From: Fodinibius sp. Rm-B-1B1-1
GTDB taxonomy: Bacteria; Bacteroidota; Rhodothermia; Balneolales; Balneolaceae
Assembly (NCBI RefSeq): GCF_038594945.1
Contig: NZ_JBCFYD010000001.1
Coordinates: 1,426,001-1,490,000 of the forward strand
DNA: 64,000 nucleotides
Direction of reading: 5' to 3'
Both the position numbers and the translations under genes were made by a program. Positions 17,426 through 25,844 of this stretch are shown one piece after another. How positions within the stretch are numbered: position 1 is the first letter of the stretch; every line of letters begins with the position of its first letter. The notes beneath the pieces are model-generated. The model was given only the letters and a program-made list of their open reading frames with translations, made no database searches and was not told the origin of the DNA.

Positions 17426-20263
17426 TTATTTGCTCAGATAAAGGTTTTTAAACTCGTATGGTTTTTTGAAGTGTTCGTCATTGAAGTCTTCCATAAAGTA
17501 GATGGTTTCACCCGTAGATTTCATCTCGGGACCAAGTTCTTTTTTAACCTCTGGGAATTTATCGAACGGAAATACCGGTTCTTTAATGGCCCATTTATCG
17601 AGCTTTGACGTCAGATCCTCAGTGTCAAAGTTTTTGAGCTTAGCACCCAGCATTACTTTGACAGCAATCCGGGCTTCCGGACGTCCAGTTGCTTTTGCAA
17701 GGAATGGTATCGTTCGTGTCGAACGTGGGTTCGCCTCCAATACATATACATCATCTCCTTTAACGGCATACTGCACATTCAGGAATCCTTTGATATTCAT
17801 ATTTGCAGCAATTTTCTCGTGATACTCTTTAATTTTTTCGATAGCTGTATCACTTAACGAGTAAGTCGGGATAACTGCTGTGGAGTCGCCCGAATGTACA
17901 CCTGCTGGCTCGATATGTTGCATGATACCTGCGATATGAAGATCATCACCATCGTATACAGCATCCACATCTACCTCAACGGCATGTTCCAGGAACTTGT
18001 CGATGAGGAAGGCATTTTCGGGATGGGTGTCAAGGACGCGCTCGGTATAAAATTCGAGCTCCTCCTGTTTTACGGCAATGCGCATTCCCTGTCCGCCAAG
18101 TACGTAACTGGGACGGATGAGTACCGGGTAGCCAATACGGTTTGCAATTTCTAACGCTCCATCCACATCTTCTGCCGTTCCATATGAAGGGAAAGGGATG
18201 TCCAGCTTTTTAAGAAACTCAGAGAATGAGCCGCGATCTTCGGCAAAGTTAATCATTTCGAAATCAGTTCCGAAAATCTTAATGCCTTCTTCGACAAACT
18301 TTTTGCCAAGCTTCAGCGCCGTTTGTCCCCCAACTTGGAGGATAACTCCTTCGGGTTGTTCGTGTTCATAGATATCCATGACGCGCTCCCAGAACACCGG
18401 CTCAAAGTAGAGTTTATCAGCGGTGTCGAAATCGGTGGAAACTGTTTCGGGATTACAGTTCACCATGATAGCTTCATAACCCATTTCCTGGGCGGCTTTC
18501 ACGGCATGCACGCAGGAGTAGTCAAATTCAATACCCTGGCCAATACGGTTGGGGCCACTTCCCAGAATCATTACTTTTTTCTTGTCGGTTACTTCACTCT
18601 CGTTTTCGCCTTCGTAGGCGGAGTAGAAGTAGGGCGTCTCGGCGGGGAATTCCGCAGCACAGGTGTCAACCACTTTAAACGAGGGTTTAAGCTCAAATTC
18701 ATGACGCTTTTCTCGTACTTCTTTCTCCGTGACTTTTCCATTGCTCTGGCTCATCAGCCAAGCAATTTGCTCATCCCCAAAGCCTGCTTGTTTAAGTTCA
18801 AAAAGATCATCTTTGGAGATGGTATCGAGCGACTGTCCCTCAGTACGGTTTTCGAGGGAAACCATGTATCGAATCTGTTGCAGGAACCACGGATCAACTT
18901 TCGTAATGTCTGCAATTTCTTCGACTGAGGCGCCCAATTTAAAGGCATTTCGAATGTTCAGCATGCGATCCCAGTAAGGTTTTTTGAGTCGTTCACGCAC
19001 TTCTTTACGATGCAACTCATTGTAGCCATCAGCGCCCAGCCCGGATCGACCAATTTCGAGCGATTGATAGGCCTTGTTTAGTGCCTCGGGGAAGTTTCGG
19101 CCAATGGACATTACTTCACCTACCGCTTTCATCTGTGTGGTAAGTTCTTCATCTACATTGGGGAACTTCTCAAAGTTGAAACGCGGCGCCTTCACAATCA
19201 CATAGTCAATAGAGGGCTCAAAACAGGCCGAGGTATTACCCGTAATGGGGTTGGGTAGCTCGTCAAGGTTATAGCCTACCGCCAGTTTTGTGGCAATTTT
19301 AGCAATGGGGTATCCCGTTGCTTTGGATGCGAGGGCAGAAGATCGGCTCACGCGCGGATTAATCTCGATAGCGACAAAGCGATCGCTGCCTGGCTCAACG
19401 GCAAACTGCACATTGCAACCGCCGGCAAAAGTCCCGATTGAACGCATCATTTTAATAGCCGCGTCGCGTAACATTTGGAACTGTTTATCGGTCAGTGTTT
19501 GTGATGGAGCCACGGTTACCGAGTCGCCGGTGTGCACACCCATCGGGTCGATATTTTCAACCGTGCAAATAATGACGACGTTATCGTTGGGATCGCGAAG
19601 CAATTCGAGCTCATATTCTTTCCAGCCAAAAATTGATTCTTCAATGAGTACGCGGTGTACAGGACTCATTTCCAGCCCGCGCAATACTTTTTTCTCAAAC
19701 TCATCTTCAGTCCAGACGATACCGCCACCGGCTCCCCCCATTGTAAACGAAGGACGAATGACAATTGGCAGGCCGCCCAGATCTTCAGCAATTTCTTTGG
19801 CTTCGAGCACCGATTCAGCGGCGCGACTACGACACTGTGGGATATCGATTTCATCCATCAGATCGCGAAACTGCTGGCGATCTTCAGTAATATCAACCGC
19901 ATCAATGTCTACACCTATAATTTTAATATCACGCTCTGTCCAATAATTTTCCTGTTGTAGATTTCTGGTTAGATTTAGCCCCGTTTGTCCCCCCATCGTG
20001 GGTAGAACGGCATCGGGATTTTCAATTTCTACAATTTCTTTTATTGATTCTTCGGTGAGAGGTTTTAGATAAATTTCATCGGCCATCATAGGATCGGTCA
20101 TAATAGTAGCCGGGTTAGAGTTGATGAGCACAACTTCGTAGCCATCTTCTCTAAGCGATTTACAGGCCTGGGAACCGGAGTAGTCAAATTCACAGGCTTG
20201 GCCGATTACAATTGGTCCTGATCCTATGATAAGAATTTTATTAATATCGTTGCGTCGTGGCAT
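17426..20263 (-). CDS. carB: Carbamoyl-phosphate synthase large subunit, without C-terminal MGS domain
   Basis: Synthesises carbamoyl phosphate from bicarbonate, two ATP and ammonia delivered by CarA, feeding pyrimidine and arginine pathways. Two homologous ATP-grasp halves are present: N-half starting IGSGPIVIGQACEFDYSGSQ and C-half starting ILGSGPNRIGQGIEFDYSCV near residue 565, each with its EINPRVSRSSALASKATGYP or EANPRSTRTIPFLAKATGRP metal/ATP site. The protein stops at 945 aa, right after the STGE segment and a KNLYLSK end; E. coli CarB (about 1073 aa) continues into the allosteric MGS-like domain. No remnant of it is found in the 142 bp before recQ. Confidence 0.97.
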   Translation of the reverse strand: MPRRNDINKILIIGSGPIVIGQACEFDYSGSQACKSLREDGYEVVLINSNPATIMTDPMMADEIYLKPLTEESIKEIVEIENPDAVLPTMGGQTGLNLTRNLQQENYWTERDIKIIGVDIDAVDITEDRQQFRDLMDEIDIPQCRSRAAESVLEAKEIAEDLGGLPIVIRPSFTMGGAGGGIVWTEDEFEKKVLRGLEMSPVHRVLIEESIFGWKEYELELLRDPNDNVVIICTVENIDPMGVHTGDSVTVAPSQTLTDKQFQMLRDAAIKMMRSIGTFAGGCNVQFAVEPGSDRFVAIEINPRVSRSSALASKATGYPIAKIATKLAVGYNLDELPNPITGNTSACFEPSIDYVIVKAPRFNFEKFPNVDEELTTQMKAVGEVMSIGRNFPEALNKAYQSLEIGRSGLGADGYNELHRKEVRERLKKPYWDRMLNIRNAFKLGASVEEIADITKVDPWFLQQIRYMVSLENRTEGQSLDTISKDDLFELKQAGFGDEQIAWLMSQSNGKVTEKEVREKRHEFELKPSFKVVDTCAAEFPAETPYFYSAYEGENESEVTDKKKVMILGSGPNRIGQGIEFDYSCVHAVKAAQEMGYEAIMVNCNPETVSTDFDTADKLYFEPVFWERVMDIYEHEQPEGVILQVGGQTALKLGKKFVEEGIKIFGTDFEMINFAEDRGSFSEFLKKLDIPFPSYGTAEDVDGALEIANRIGYPVLIRPSYVLGGQGMRIAVKQEELEFYTERVLDTHPENAFLIDKFLEHAVEVDVDAVYDGDDLHIAGIMQHIEPAGVHSGDSTAVIPTYSLSDTAIEKIKEYHEKIAANMNIKGFLNVQYAVKGDDVYVLEANPRSTRTIPFLAKATGRPEARIAVKVMLGAKLKNFDTEDLTSKLDKWAIKEPVFPFDKFPEVKKELGPEMKSTGETIYFMEDFNDEHFKKPYEFKNLYLSK

Positions 20264-20349
20264 TTGGTTAGTGAGCTTCTGTATTACAGATTAAGATTTC
20301 TTTGGATTCTATGCTTGGGGTGATGGCGATATCCCCCGTACTCAATATT

Positions 20350-21468
20350 TTATGCTGGTTCTCCTTTTTCTTCTTTGATCATATCCAAAAACTGATCGAA
20401 GAGATAGCGAGAATCGTGCGGTCCGGGTGATGCTTCGGGGTGATATTGTACTGACATCCCCGGAAAGTTTTTGAACCGGAGCCCCTCAATGGTACCGTCG
20501 TTCAGATTTTCGTGGGTCACTTCCACTTTAGATTTATCAAGTGCTTCTTCATCTACTGCAAAACCATGGTTTTGAGTCGTAATTTCTACCAGACCGTTTT
20601 CGAGGTTCTTAACCGGGTGATTAGCTCCACGATGTCCTACGTACATTTTGGTTGTGGAGATCCCTTCAGATAGGGCCATTAGCTGGTGTCCAAGACAAAT
20701 GCCGAACATCGGTTTGCCGGTTTCTTTCGCATAGTTTACAGCATCCAGTGCATATTTTGCTGTGGCATCGGGATCGCCGGGACCGTTGCTAAAGAAGAAT
20801 CCATCAGGATTCCAGTTGTCAAGCTCTTCTTTGAAGTCGCCTTTAGCGGGAAAAACGCGGAGCGTGCATCCTCGTTCAACAAGATTATCAATTATGCTTT
20901 GTTTGATGCCATAGTCAAAAGCAGCGACTTTAAATGGGCCGTCACTATGGAACGTTTGCGGTTCTCGGCGCGTAACTTCGGTCGCCAATTCAAGACCAAC
21001 CATATCGTCCCAGTTTTTGGCTTTTTCCACTAATTTATCTTCATCGAGTTCGGTGGAAGAAATTACGGCGTTCATCACACCTTTGCTTCGGATGTGTCGG
21101 ACCAGCTTCCGAGTATCAATACCGGTAATACCGACAACTTCGTTGCGCTCCAGGTATTCCTGCAGGTTACTGTCGGCCTGAGAGTTACTGTGTTCCCATG
21201 AAAAAGATCGGACAATTAGTCCGGCGATCATAACCTTCCGGGCTTCATCGTCACGGCTCATTGTGCCGTAATTCCCGATATGGGGATAGGTCATCATCAT
21301 AAGTTGGCCGTAGTAGCTGGGGTCGGTAAAGATTTCCTGGTAGCCGACCATACTGGTGTTAAAGCAAAGTTCACCGCCGGTAGTGCCTTTTTTGCCAATG
21401 GCGTATCCGTGTTCAACGGTGCCATCGGATAGAGCAATGATAGCTTTATCTCTGGGATAGAGTGACAT
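20350..21468 (-). CDS. carA: Carbamoyl-phosphate synthase small subunit (glutaminase)
   Basis: Class I glutamine amidotransferase subunit that hydrolyses glutamine and channels ammonia to CarB. The 372-aa protein has the N-terminal ALSDGTVEHGYAIG/GELCFNTSMVGYQEIFTDPSYYGQ domain, the nucleophile segment MFGICLGHQLMALS and the His/Glu of VQYHPEASPGPHDS. It lies 86 bp upstream of carB in the same direction and clearly forms an operon with it. The start ATG at 21468 is preceded by a leader with a strong terminator-like hairpin (21507-21542). Confidence 0.97.
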   Translation of the reverse strand: MSLYPRDKAIIALSDGTVEHGYAIGKKGTTGGELCFNTSMVGYQEIFTDPSYYGQLMMMTYPHIGNYGTMSRDDEARKVMIAGLIVRSFSWEHSNSQADSNLQEYLERNEVVGITGIDTRKLVRHIRSKGVMNAVISSTELDEDKLVEKAKNWDDMVGLELATEVTRREPQTFHSDGPFKVAAFDYGIKQSIIDNLVERGCTLRVFPAKGDFKEELDNWNPDGFFFSNGPGDPDATAKYALDAVNYAKETGKPMFGICLGHQLMALSEGISTTKMYVGHRGANHPVKNLENGLVEITTQNHGFAVDEEALDKSKVEVTHENLNDGTIEGLRFKNFPGMSVQYHPEASPGPHDSRYLFDQFLDMIKEEKGEPA

Positions 21469-21506
21469 AGTGAGGATATATTGGTTTTGTGGTATTAAAG
21501 TTTAGA

Positions 21507-21542
21507 CATAAAAAAAATCCGACTAACAATGAGTCGGATTTT
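21507..21542 (-). terminator. Terminator-like hairpin in the carA leader (candidate attenuator)
   Basis: On the minus strand AAAATCCGACT pairs with AGTCGGATTTT over a 7-nt loop and runs straight into a T-tract (A-run 21510-21517 on plus), a textbook intrinsic terminator. It lies about 40 bp upstream of the carA ATG and about 320 bp downstream of the preceding gene's stop. Confidence 0.75.
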
Positions 21543-21858
21543 AAAAAAGAGAATGGAATATGTGTTTTCCGAATCGAAGTATTATTCGGAAATTTTTCAT
21601 GGCAGTTGAGCCTGCCAGCTGCTTTAAATTTCGTAGACTTGAATATCAACGTTTGCTGTTATAGCATCTGGTGTTCAAAATTTGTGCGCTTCATTTAGCT
21701 CCAGCGCAAAACTGTGGAAAGATACAAATCCGAACATCTATTTTCAAAGGAGATTTAGAAAAGTATTTAAGTGGTAGAGGAGAAAAGCACTATTGTTGGA
21801 AAGCGTTATATAGAAGTGGTTGAACTTTTATAACTCCAATACGATAGCACTTAAGTAC
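21543..21858 (-). promoter_or_regulatory. carA 5' leader region
   Basis: No convincing gene is seen in this stretch. On the minus strand it contains further hairpins upstream of the terminator: TTCCGAAT/ATTCGGAA across a 9-nt loop (about 21569-21593) and GGCAG/CTGCC (about 21602-21617). It probably holds the carAB promoter and a structured leader; a pyrimidine- or arginine-responsive attenuation mechanism is only an inference. A 67-aa frame across it overlaps the carA start and has no protein-like character. Confidence 0.4.
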
Positions 21859-22062
21859 TTACTGTGCTTGCCGGCTTTGAATAATGAATTCTTTATTCCA
21901 TTGATCATACGAGACCGAAAGTTCATTGGGACGGCAACAAACCTGGCAATCCTCAATATATTTTTGTGTATTTCCCTGCGAGGGATCCACAAAGGTATGA
22001 TTAATCTCTCCGCAGTATGCGCAGCGATATTCCGTTCCTTGTGATTCTTCTGGATGCTTCAT
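21859..22062 (-). CDS. CPXCG-motif cysteine-rich small protein
   Basis: A 67-aa zinc-ribbon-like protein. CAYCGE near the N-terminus and CQVCCRPNELSV in the middle match the CPXCG-motif cysteine-rich family (DUF, function unknown), including the YIEDCQVCCRP signature. Start chosen at ATG 22062 because a GGAAGG ribosome-binding site sits 8 bp upstream; a longer frame from 22077 would place that site inside the coding sequence. It reads toward the carAB operon, 390 bp away. Confidence 0.82.
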   Translation of the reverse strand: MKHPEESQGTEYRCAYCGEINHTFVDPSQGNTQKYIEDCQVCCRPNELSVSYDQWNKEFIIQSRQAQ

Positions 22063-22151
22063 TTTATGCCTTCCCAATATTCTTTATTAGCTAATGAGTA
22101 ACGAGCGGGTAGTAATTTAAATTACAAGCTACTACCCATTGAATAAGTTAT

Positions 22152-22181
22152 AAAAAAGGCACCGCCACAGAGCAACGGTGC
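22152..22181 (-). terminator. Terminator after the amidinotransferase-fold gene
   Basis: GCACCG pairs with CGGTGC over an 11-nt loop, followed on the minus strand by a T-run (A-run 22152-22157 on plus). Confidence 0.75.
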
Positions 22182-22224
22182 TAAATTATAATCTAATTTA
22201 TAAGTGAGTGAAAGCAGTGAGTTT

Positions 22225-22255
22225 ACTCATTACTCACGACTCAATACTCATAACT
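22225..22255. repeat. Degenerate heptanucleotide array (ACTCANN)
   Basis: Four consecutive 7-bp units ACTCATT, ACTCACG, ACTCAAT, ACTCATA and a partial fifth, just 3' of the neighbouring minus-strand gene whose stop is at 22259. Confidence 0.6.
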
Positions 22256-22258
22256 ACC

Positions 22259-23155
22259 TTACCACAACAACATTTTCATGCAGAAGACACTGCCGCCGCT
22301 TTTGAGGAATTCGTAGGTACTTACCTCATGGACTGAGAATCCGGCATCGCGCAGGTTTTTATTTACATCCGTACAACCTTGCTGGATAATCACATTACGT
22401 CCATCGGGGCAAGAGGCATTACAGGCGAAAAGTTCTTCGGCTTCATATTTAGAGGCATGGATCACCTTCTCAAACATTTTGTTAATCATAGCTAATCCTT
22501 CATTGGTAAAAGCCTCGGGATAAATAAGGGCCGTATTTTCATCCAGCACACAGAAGCAGGTGTCAAGGTGATAGAATGATTCATCTACTAACTCGAGAGC
22601 TAATACCGGCACATCAAATGTATCTGAAATAGTCTCATATGCTTCCATGGATGAACGGTAGCCATATCCGCCCCAAAGCAATTGTTTACCTGTATGCCAG
22701 ATTGCATCACCGCAGCCCTCAAAGTCATTAATGTTTTCCTCATCAAGATAGTGCAGTTCGTAGCCATGCTGACGATACCACTGCTCAAAATAAGGCACTT
22801 CATCCTTGCGTTCGTTGGCATGCATGATGCTCATGAAAACATGTTTTTGGCCGTCACTATTAATATAGGGTAAGCTTTGATTAGCACAGAAAACCATATC
22901 GGGCAATCCTTCCTGATCTTCAATGACATGAACGTTCATCCCAATTTGATCGAACAGTGAGCGAACGAGCTCCCATTCATTATTGGCTTCAATTTTATCG
23001 ACCTTCCCTACCTGGTCGGCCATGTGTGGATTGATCACATAGTCAACTGAAAAGTGAAGGGGGCGAACCATTAACACTTCTGTTGGCAAAGGCATTGATG
23101 GACGATCATCAACAGTGAAATCAATTTGATCAGCAGTGGTAATTACTTGCGCCAT
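22259..23155 (-). CDS. Amidinotransferase-fold hydrolase (arginine deiminase/DDAH-like)
   Basis: A 298-aa member of the guanidine-modifying superfamily. Typical elements are PDMVFCANQSLPYI (substrate-binding Asp and Asn), FEGCGDAIWH, the catalytic SFYHLDTCFCVL histidine, and the C-terminal SGGSVFCMK with the nucleophilic cysteine. Such enzymes hydrolyse arginine, methylated arginines or citrulline-like compounds. The first part, VMVRPLHFSVDYVINPHM, resembles the DDAH-like branch. The exact substrate cannot be told; possible links to arginine turnover near carAB are only positional. It is transcribed divergently from the DUF58 gene. Confidence 0.8.
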   Translation of the reverse strand: MAQVITTADQIDFTVDDRPSMPLPTEVLMVRPLHFSVDYVINPHMADQVGKVDKIEANNEWELVRSLFDQIGMNVHVIEDQEGLPDMVFCANQSLPYINSDGQKHVFMSIMHANERKDEVPYFEQWYRQHGYELHYLDEENINDFEGCGDAIWHTGKQLLWGGYGYRSSMEAYETISDTFDVPVLALELVDESFYHLDTCFCVLDENTALIYPEAFTNEGLAMINKMFEKVIHASKYEAEELFACNASCPDGRNVIIQQGCTDVNKNLRDAGFSVHEVSTYEFLKSGGSVFCMKMLLW

Positions 23156-23333
23156 AAGTTTTAAGCTTTGTTACAGTATTTCAGAAAGGGTTTTTCCATA
23201 ATTTAGGGTTCCTAAGATAACCATTTGTAGAAAAGAATAAACTTTTTACCTGTAATTATATTTAGATGTTGGTTCAGGGTTCACCTTGATATTTTATTAG
23301 ATTACGGTTCCAGTTTTTGACAAAGGAGTAAAT

Positions 23334-24254
23334 ATGTTATTAGATCACGAATTATTATCACAGTTAGCGCCGTTGGAGTTACGGGCCCGAAAAATTGTTG
23401 AAGGATTTATTTCGGGACTGCATAAAAGTCCACACCACGGATTCAGCGTAGAATTTGCCGAGCACCGCCCATATAATCCTGGTGATGAAATAAAACATAT
23501 CGACTGGAAGGTTTTTGGAAAAACGGAGCGTCTTTATGTCAAAAAATATGAAGAGGAGACCAACCTGCGCTGTTATATACTGCTGGATACCAGCAGCTCG
23601 ATGTATTTTAAATATTTTAGTCCGTGGAGTAAATTGCGTTATGCCATCCATTTCGGTTCGTCTTTGATGTATCTGATGCATCGTCAGCGCGATGCCTGTG
23701 GGCTGATTACTTTTGGTGAAGAAGTTAATCAATTTATTCCGGCGAAGTCTTCGTATTCACATTTGCGGATGTTGTTTTCGGAATTTGAAAAGCTGTTAGA
23801 AGAAGAGCAGCAGGGAGATCCTGAAAAACGGAAAACAGCTACATCAAAAGTGTTGCACGAGGTGGCCGAGCGGCTCAATCATCGCAGCCTGGTAATTGTG
23901 CTCACAGATCTGTTTGAAAATGTTGAGCAGCATGATCAATTAATTTCCTCTCTAAAACATCTGCGCCATCGCAAGCATGAAGTATTGCTTTTTAACGTGC
24001 TGGAAGAAAAAAGTGAACAAAAACTCGACTTTCCCGATCGCAGATTGCGTATGCAGGATATGGAGACCGGATCACAGATGGAAGTACTGCCGGCCCAAAT
24101 TCGCGAAGACTATCAGAAAAAAGTTGAGGAGCTAACCCATAAGTTTAAGATGGCCTGTAGCGAATTCCAGATTGATTTCGAACAATTGGACACGCAAAGC
24201 GAATTTGATCTGGCGTTATTGGCCTATTTGAATAAACGTAAACGACTGGGCTGA
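23334..24254 (+). CDS. DUF58 (VWA-like) domain protein
   Basis: A 306-aa protein of the DUF58 family. The conserved GFSVEFAEHRPYNPGDEIKHIDWKVFGKTERLYVKKYEEET-type opening is complete, followed by a von Willebrand A-like segment with LLDTSSSMY (MIDAS-like DxSxS) and the LVIVLTDLFEN strand. DUF58 proteins usually partner a MoxR AAA+ ATPase as metal-dependent chaperone-like modules; no MoxR gene is next to it here. A strong AAGGAG site sits 7 bp before the ATG. The protein is soluble with no signal peptide. Confidence 0.9.
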   Translation: MLLDHELLSQLAPLELRARKIVEGFISGLHKSPHHGFSVEFAEHRPYNPGDEIKHIDWKVFGKTERLYVKKYEEETNLRCYILLDTSSSMYFKYFSPWSKLRYAIHFGSSLMYLMHRQRDACGLITFGEEVNQFIPAKSSYSHLRMLFSEFEKLLEEEQQGDPEKRKTATSKVLHEVAERLNHRSLVIVLTDLFENVEQHDQLISSLKHLRHRKHEVLLFNVLEEKSEQKLDFPDRRLRMQDMETGSQMEVLPAQIREDYQKKVEELTHKFKMACSEFQIDFEQLDTQSEFDLALLAYLNKRKRLG

Positions 24255-24357
24255 AAGCAATTAGAGGTTTTGTAGAATACTGAAAATATTTGAGTGTTTA
24301 ATTACTCTCAAAAAGAGTGAGTAGCTCTCTAACAATTTTCAACTAAACTATTTTACT

Positions 24358-24801
24358 ATGACATCAAAAATGAAAAAGCTCATTTCAGCGTCGTTTGCAG
24401 TTTTATTGGTATTCGCATTAAGTGCAAATTTTGCTGTTGGCCAGGGTGGAGGACAGTCACAAGTACAAGGCGAAACGGTTGTGGATAAAGTTAGCGAAAA
24501 CAGTGACACTTCAGACTTTTCTGATCTACTTGAACAATCCGGCTTTGCGCAGGTGTTGGCCCAGCAGGGACCATATACTGTATTGGCTCCCAGCAATGAT
24601 GCCTTAGCAAAGGGAGAGGTTGATGTGGAGTCAGCAAAAGAAAACCAAAAGCAAGCGCAGCAGGTTGTACAAAACCATTTGTATCAAGGAGAAATTTCAG
24701 CAGATGAGGTAGAATCTTCTATGGGTGTTAAAGTCCAGAAAGAAGATGAATCACCTGCGAATGGCGTTGTTTATGTGGTTGATAAAGTCGTAACCCGGTA
24801 G
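24358..24801 (+). CDS. Secreted fasciclin-domain protein
   Basis: A 147-aa exported protein with a signal peptide (basic MKK, then LISASFAVLLVFALSANFAVG, cleavage near AVG-Q). The mature part is one FAS1 domain: VVDKVSENSDTSDFSDLLEQSG, the TVLAPSNDALAKGEV box 1, VVQNHLYQGEIS (box 2 YH-like) and a C-terminal NGVVYVVDKVV strand. FAS1 domains mediate adhesion or matrix contacts. It is small for a FAS1 protein. ATG at 24358 or at 24370 may be the start; no clear ribosome site distinguishes them. Confidence 0.85.
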   Translation: MTSKMKKLISASFAVLLVFALSANFAVGQGGGQSQVQGETVVDKVSENSDTSDFSDLLEQSGFAQVLAQQGPYTVLAPSNDALAKGEVDVESAKENQKQAQQVVQNHLYQGEISADEVESSMGVKVQKEDESPANGVVYVVDKVVTR

Positions 24802-24823
24802 GTTTAACTACGTAATTTATTTT

Positions 24824-24853
24824 AAGGTCCTCCTGCAAGGAGGGCCTTTTTTA
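24824..24853. terminator. Terminator after the fasciclin gene
   Basis: AGGTCCTCCT pairs with AGGAGGGCCT (one G-T) over a short loop, followed by a T-run at 24847-24852; lies between convergent genes. Confidence 0.85.
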
Positions 24854-24855
24854 TT

Positions 24856-25647
24856 TTAGGTTACTTTTACCTTTCGGAGCATTTTGTTGAGCAGGCGCGG
24901 GAAAAATCGCTTTAAATAAACAGCCCAAATTTCGCTTCCACCAATATATATTTCTTCTTTTCCTCGATTTATTTTGGGAATGAGCTTCCGAGCAAACTCA
25001 TCGGCGGGCATTCCATGTTCTTGTCCCTTGCCCATTTTATTATGCTTGCTGCCATCGCCTTCCAAAGCATTCTTGGTGACATTCGTTTTAATGAAGCCCG
25101 GACAAACCAATGATATTTTAATATTCTTGTCGTACACTTCTTGGCGGAGGGAGTCAAAATAACCGTGCAATGCATGTTTCGAAGCTGCATAGCTGGATCG
25201 TAATCTTGTACCGAATTTCCCCATCACGCTACTGGTAATCACGATATGTCCCGATTCTCGCTCAATCATAGATGGCAATACAGCTTTGGTAAGGGCAACA
25301 GATCCAAAAAAATTAATCTCCATGACCGTGCGAATAACATCAAGGTTAGTATCAATAGCATTTGAGCGTTGACTGATACCCCCGTTATTAAATAAGTAAT
25401 CAACATGCCCCCAGTGACTGATGGCTTCTTCGGCTTTGGAGGGAAGTTCATCAGTTTTAGCAAGATCAAGTGTGACAATGTGTATATCTGATGGGTTGGA
25501 GCAATTATTTTTGACCTGCTCCAAGGTTTCTTTCCGACGCGAAGAAATGATAAGTTTTGCACCTTGTTGATTTAACTCATAGGTAAGGGCTTCTCCAATA
25601 CCAGATGAAGCGCCGGTAATCCAAATAATTTTATTATTAAAAGACAT
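24856..25647 (-). CDS. Short-chain dehydrogenase/reductase
   Basis: Classical SDR oxidoreductase, 263 aa. The NAD(P)-binding TGASSGIGEAL motif, NNGGIS (NNAG-like), the catalytic Ser in ITSSVMG and the YAASKHAL Tyr/Lys pair are present. The basic SSRRKE after the first strands suggests NADP preference. The C-terminus (about 235-263) is hydrophobic/basic (EIWAVYLKRFFPRLLNKMLRK), suggesting membrane association. The start is ATG 25647; a TTG immediately before it would add one codon. Substrate unknown. Confidence 0.88.
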   Translation of the reverse strand: MSFNNKIIWITGASSGIGEALTYELNQQGAKLIISSRRKETLEQVKNNCSNPSDIHIVTLDLAKTDELPSKAEEAISHWGHVDYLFNNGGISQRSNAIDTNLDVIRTVMEINFFGSVALTKAVLPSMIERESGHIVITSSVMGKFGTRLRSSYAASKHALHGYFDSLRQEVYDKNIKISLVCPGFIKTNVTKNALEGDGSKHNKMGKGQEHGMPADEFARKLIPKINRGKEEIYIGGSEIWAVYLKRFFPRLLNKMLRKVKVT

Positions 25648-25844
25648 CAAGCAAAAAGTTAACGGTAAAATTTCGATCAGAGAATATCATTATAAAAATG
25701 CAGAAACCGTTCTATTATGACAAGGATCATATTAGCAGGGCTGAACTGTGTTCAGATACTCGGTAACATTTACTATTTTATGACAATCAACGATTTTCTG
25801 TGCAAAGCTGTTATTGATCCCATTATTAAGTAAAAATAAACATT

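Noticed and set aside
17426-17500. CarB truncation by frameshift
   Set aside because: No MGS-like remnant in any frame follows the stop, and the 142-bp gap to recQ is too short to hold the domain.
21446-21649. 67-aa minus-strand frame before carA
   Set aside because: It overlaps the carA start and spans the terminator hairpin; composition is not protein-like.
25717-25833. 38-aa plus-strand frame before the response regulator
   Set aside because: Hydrophobic but with no ribosome site, and no recognisable homology.
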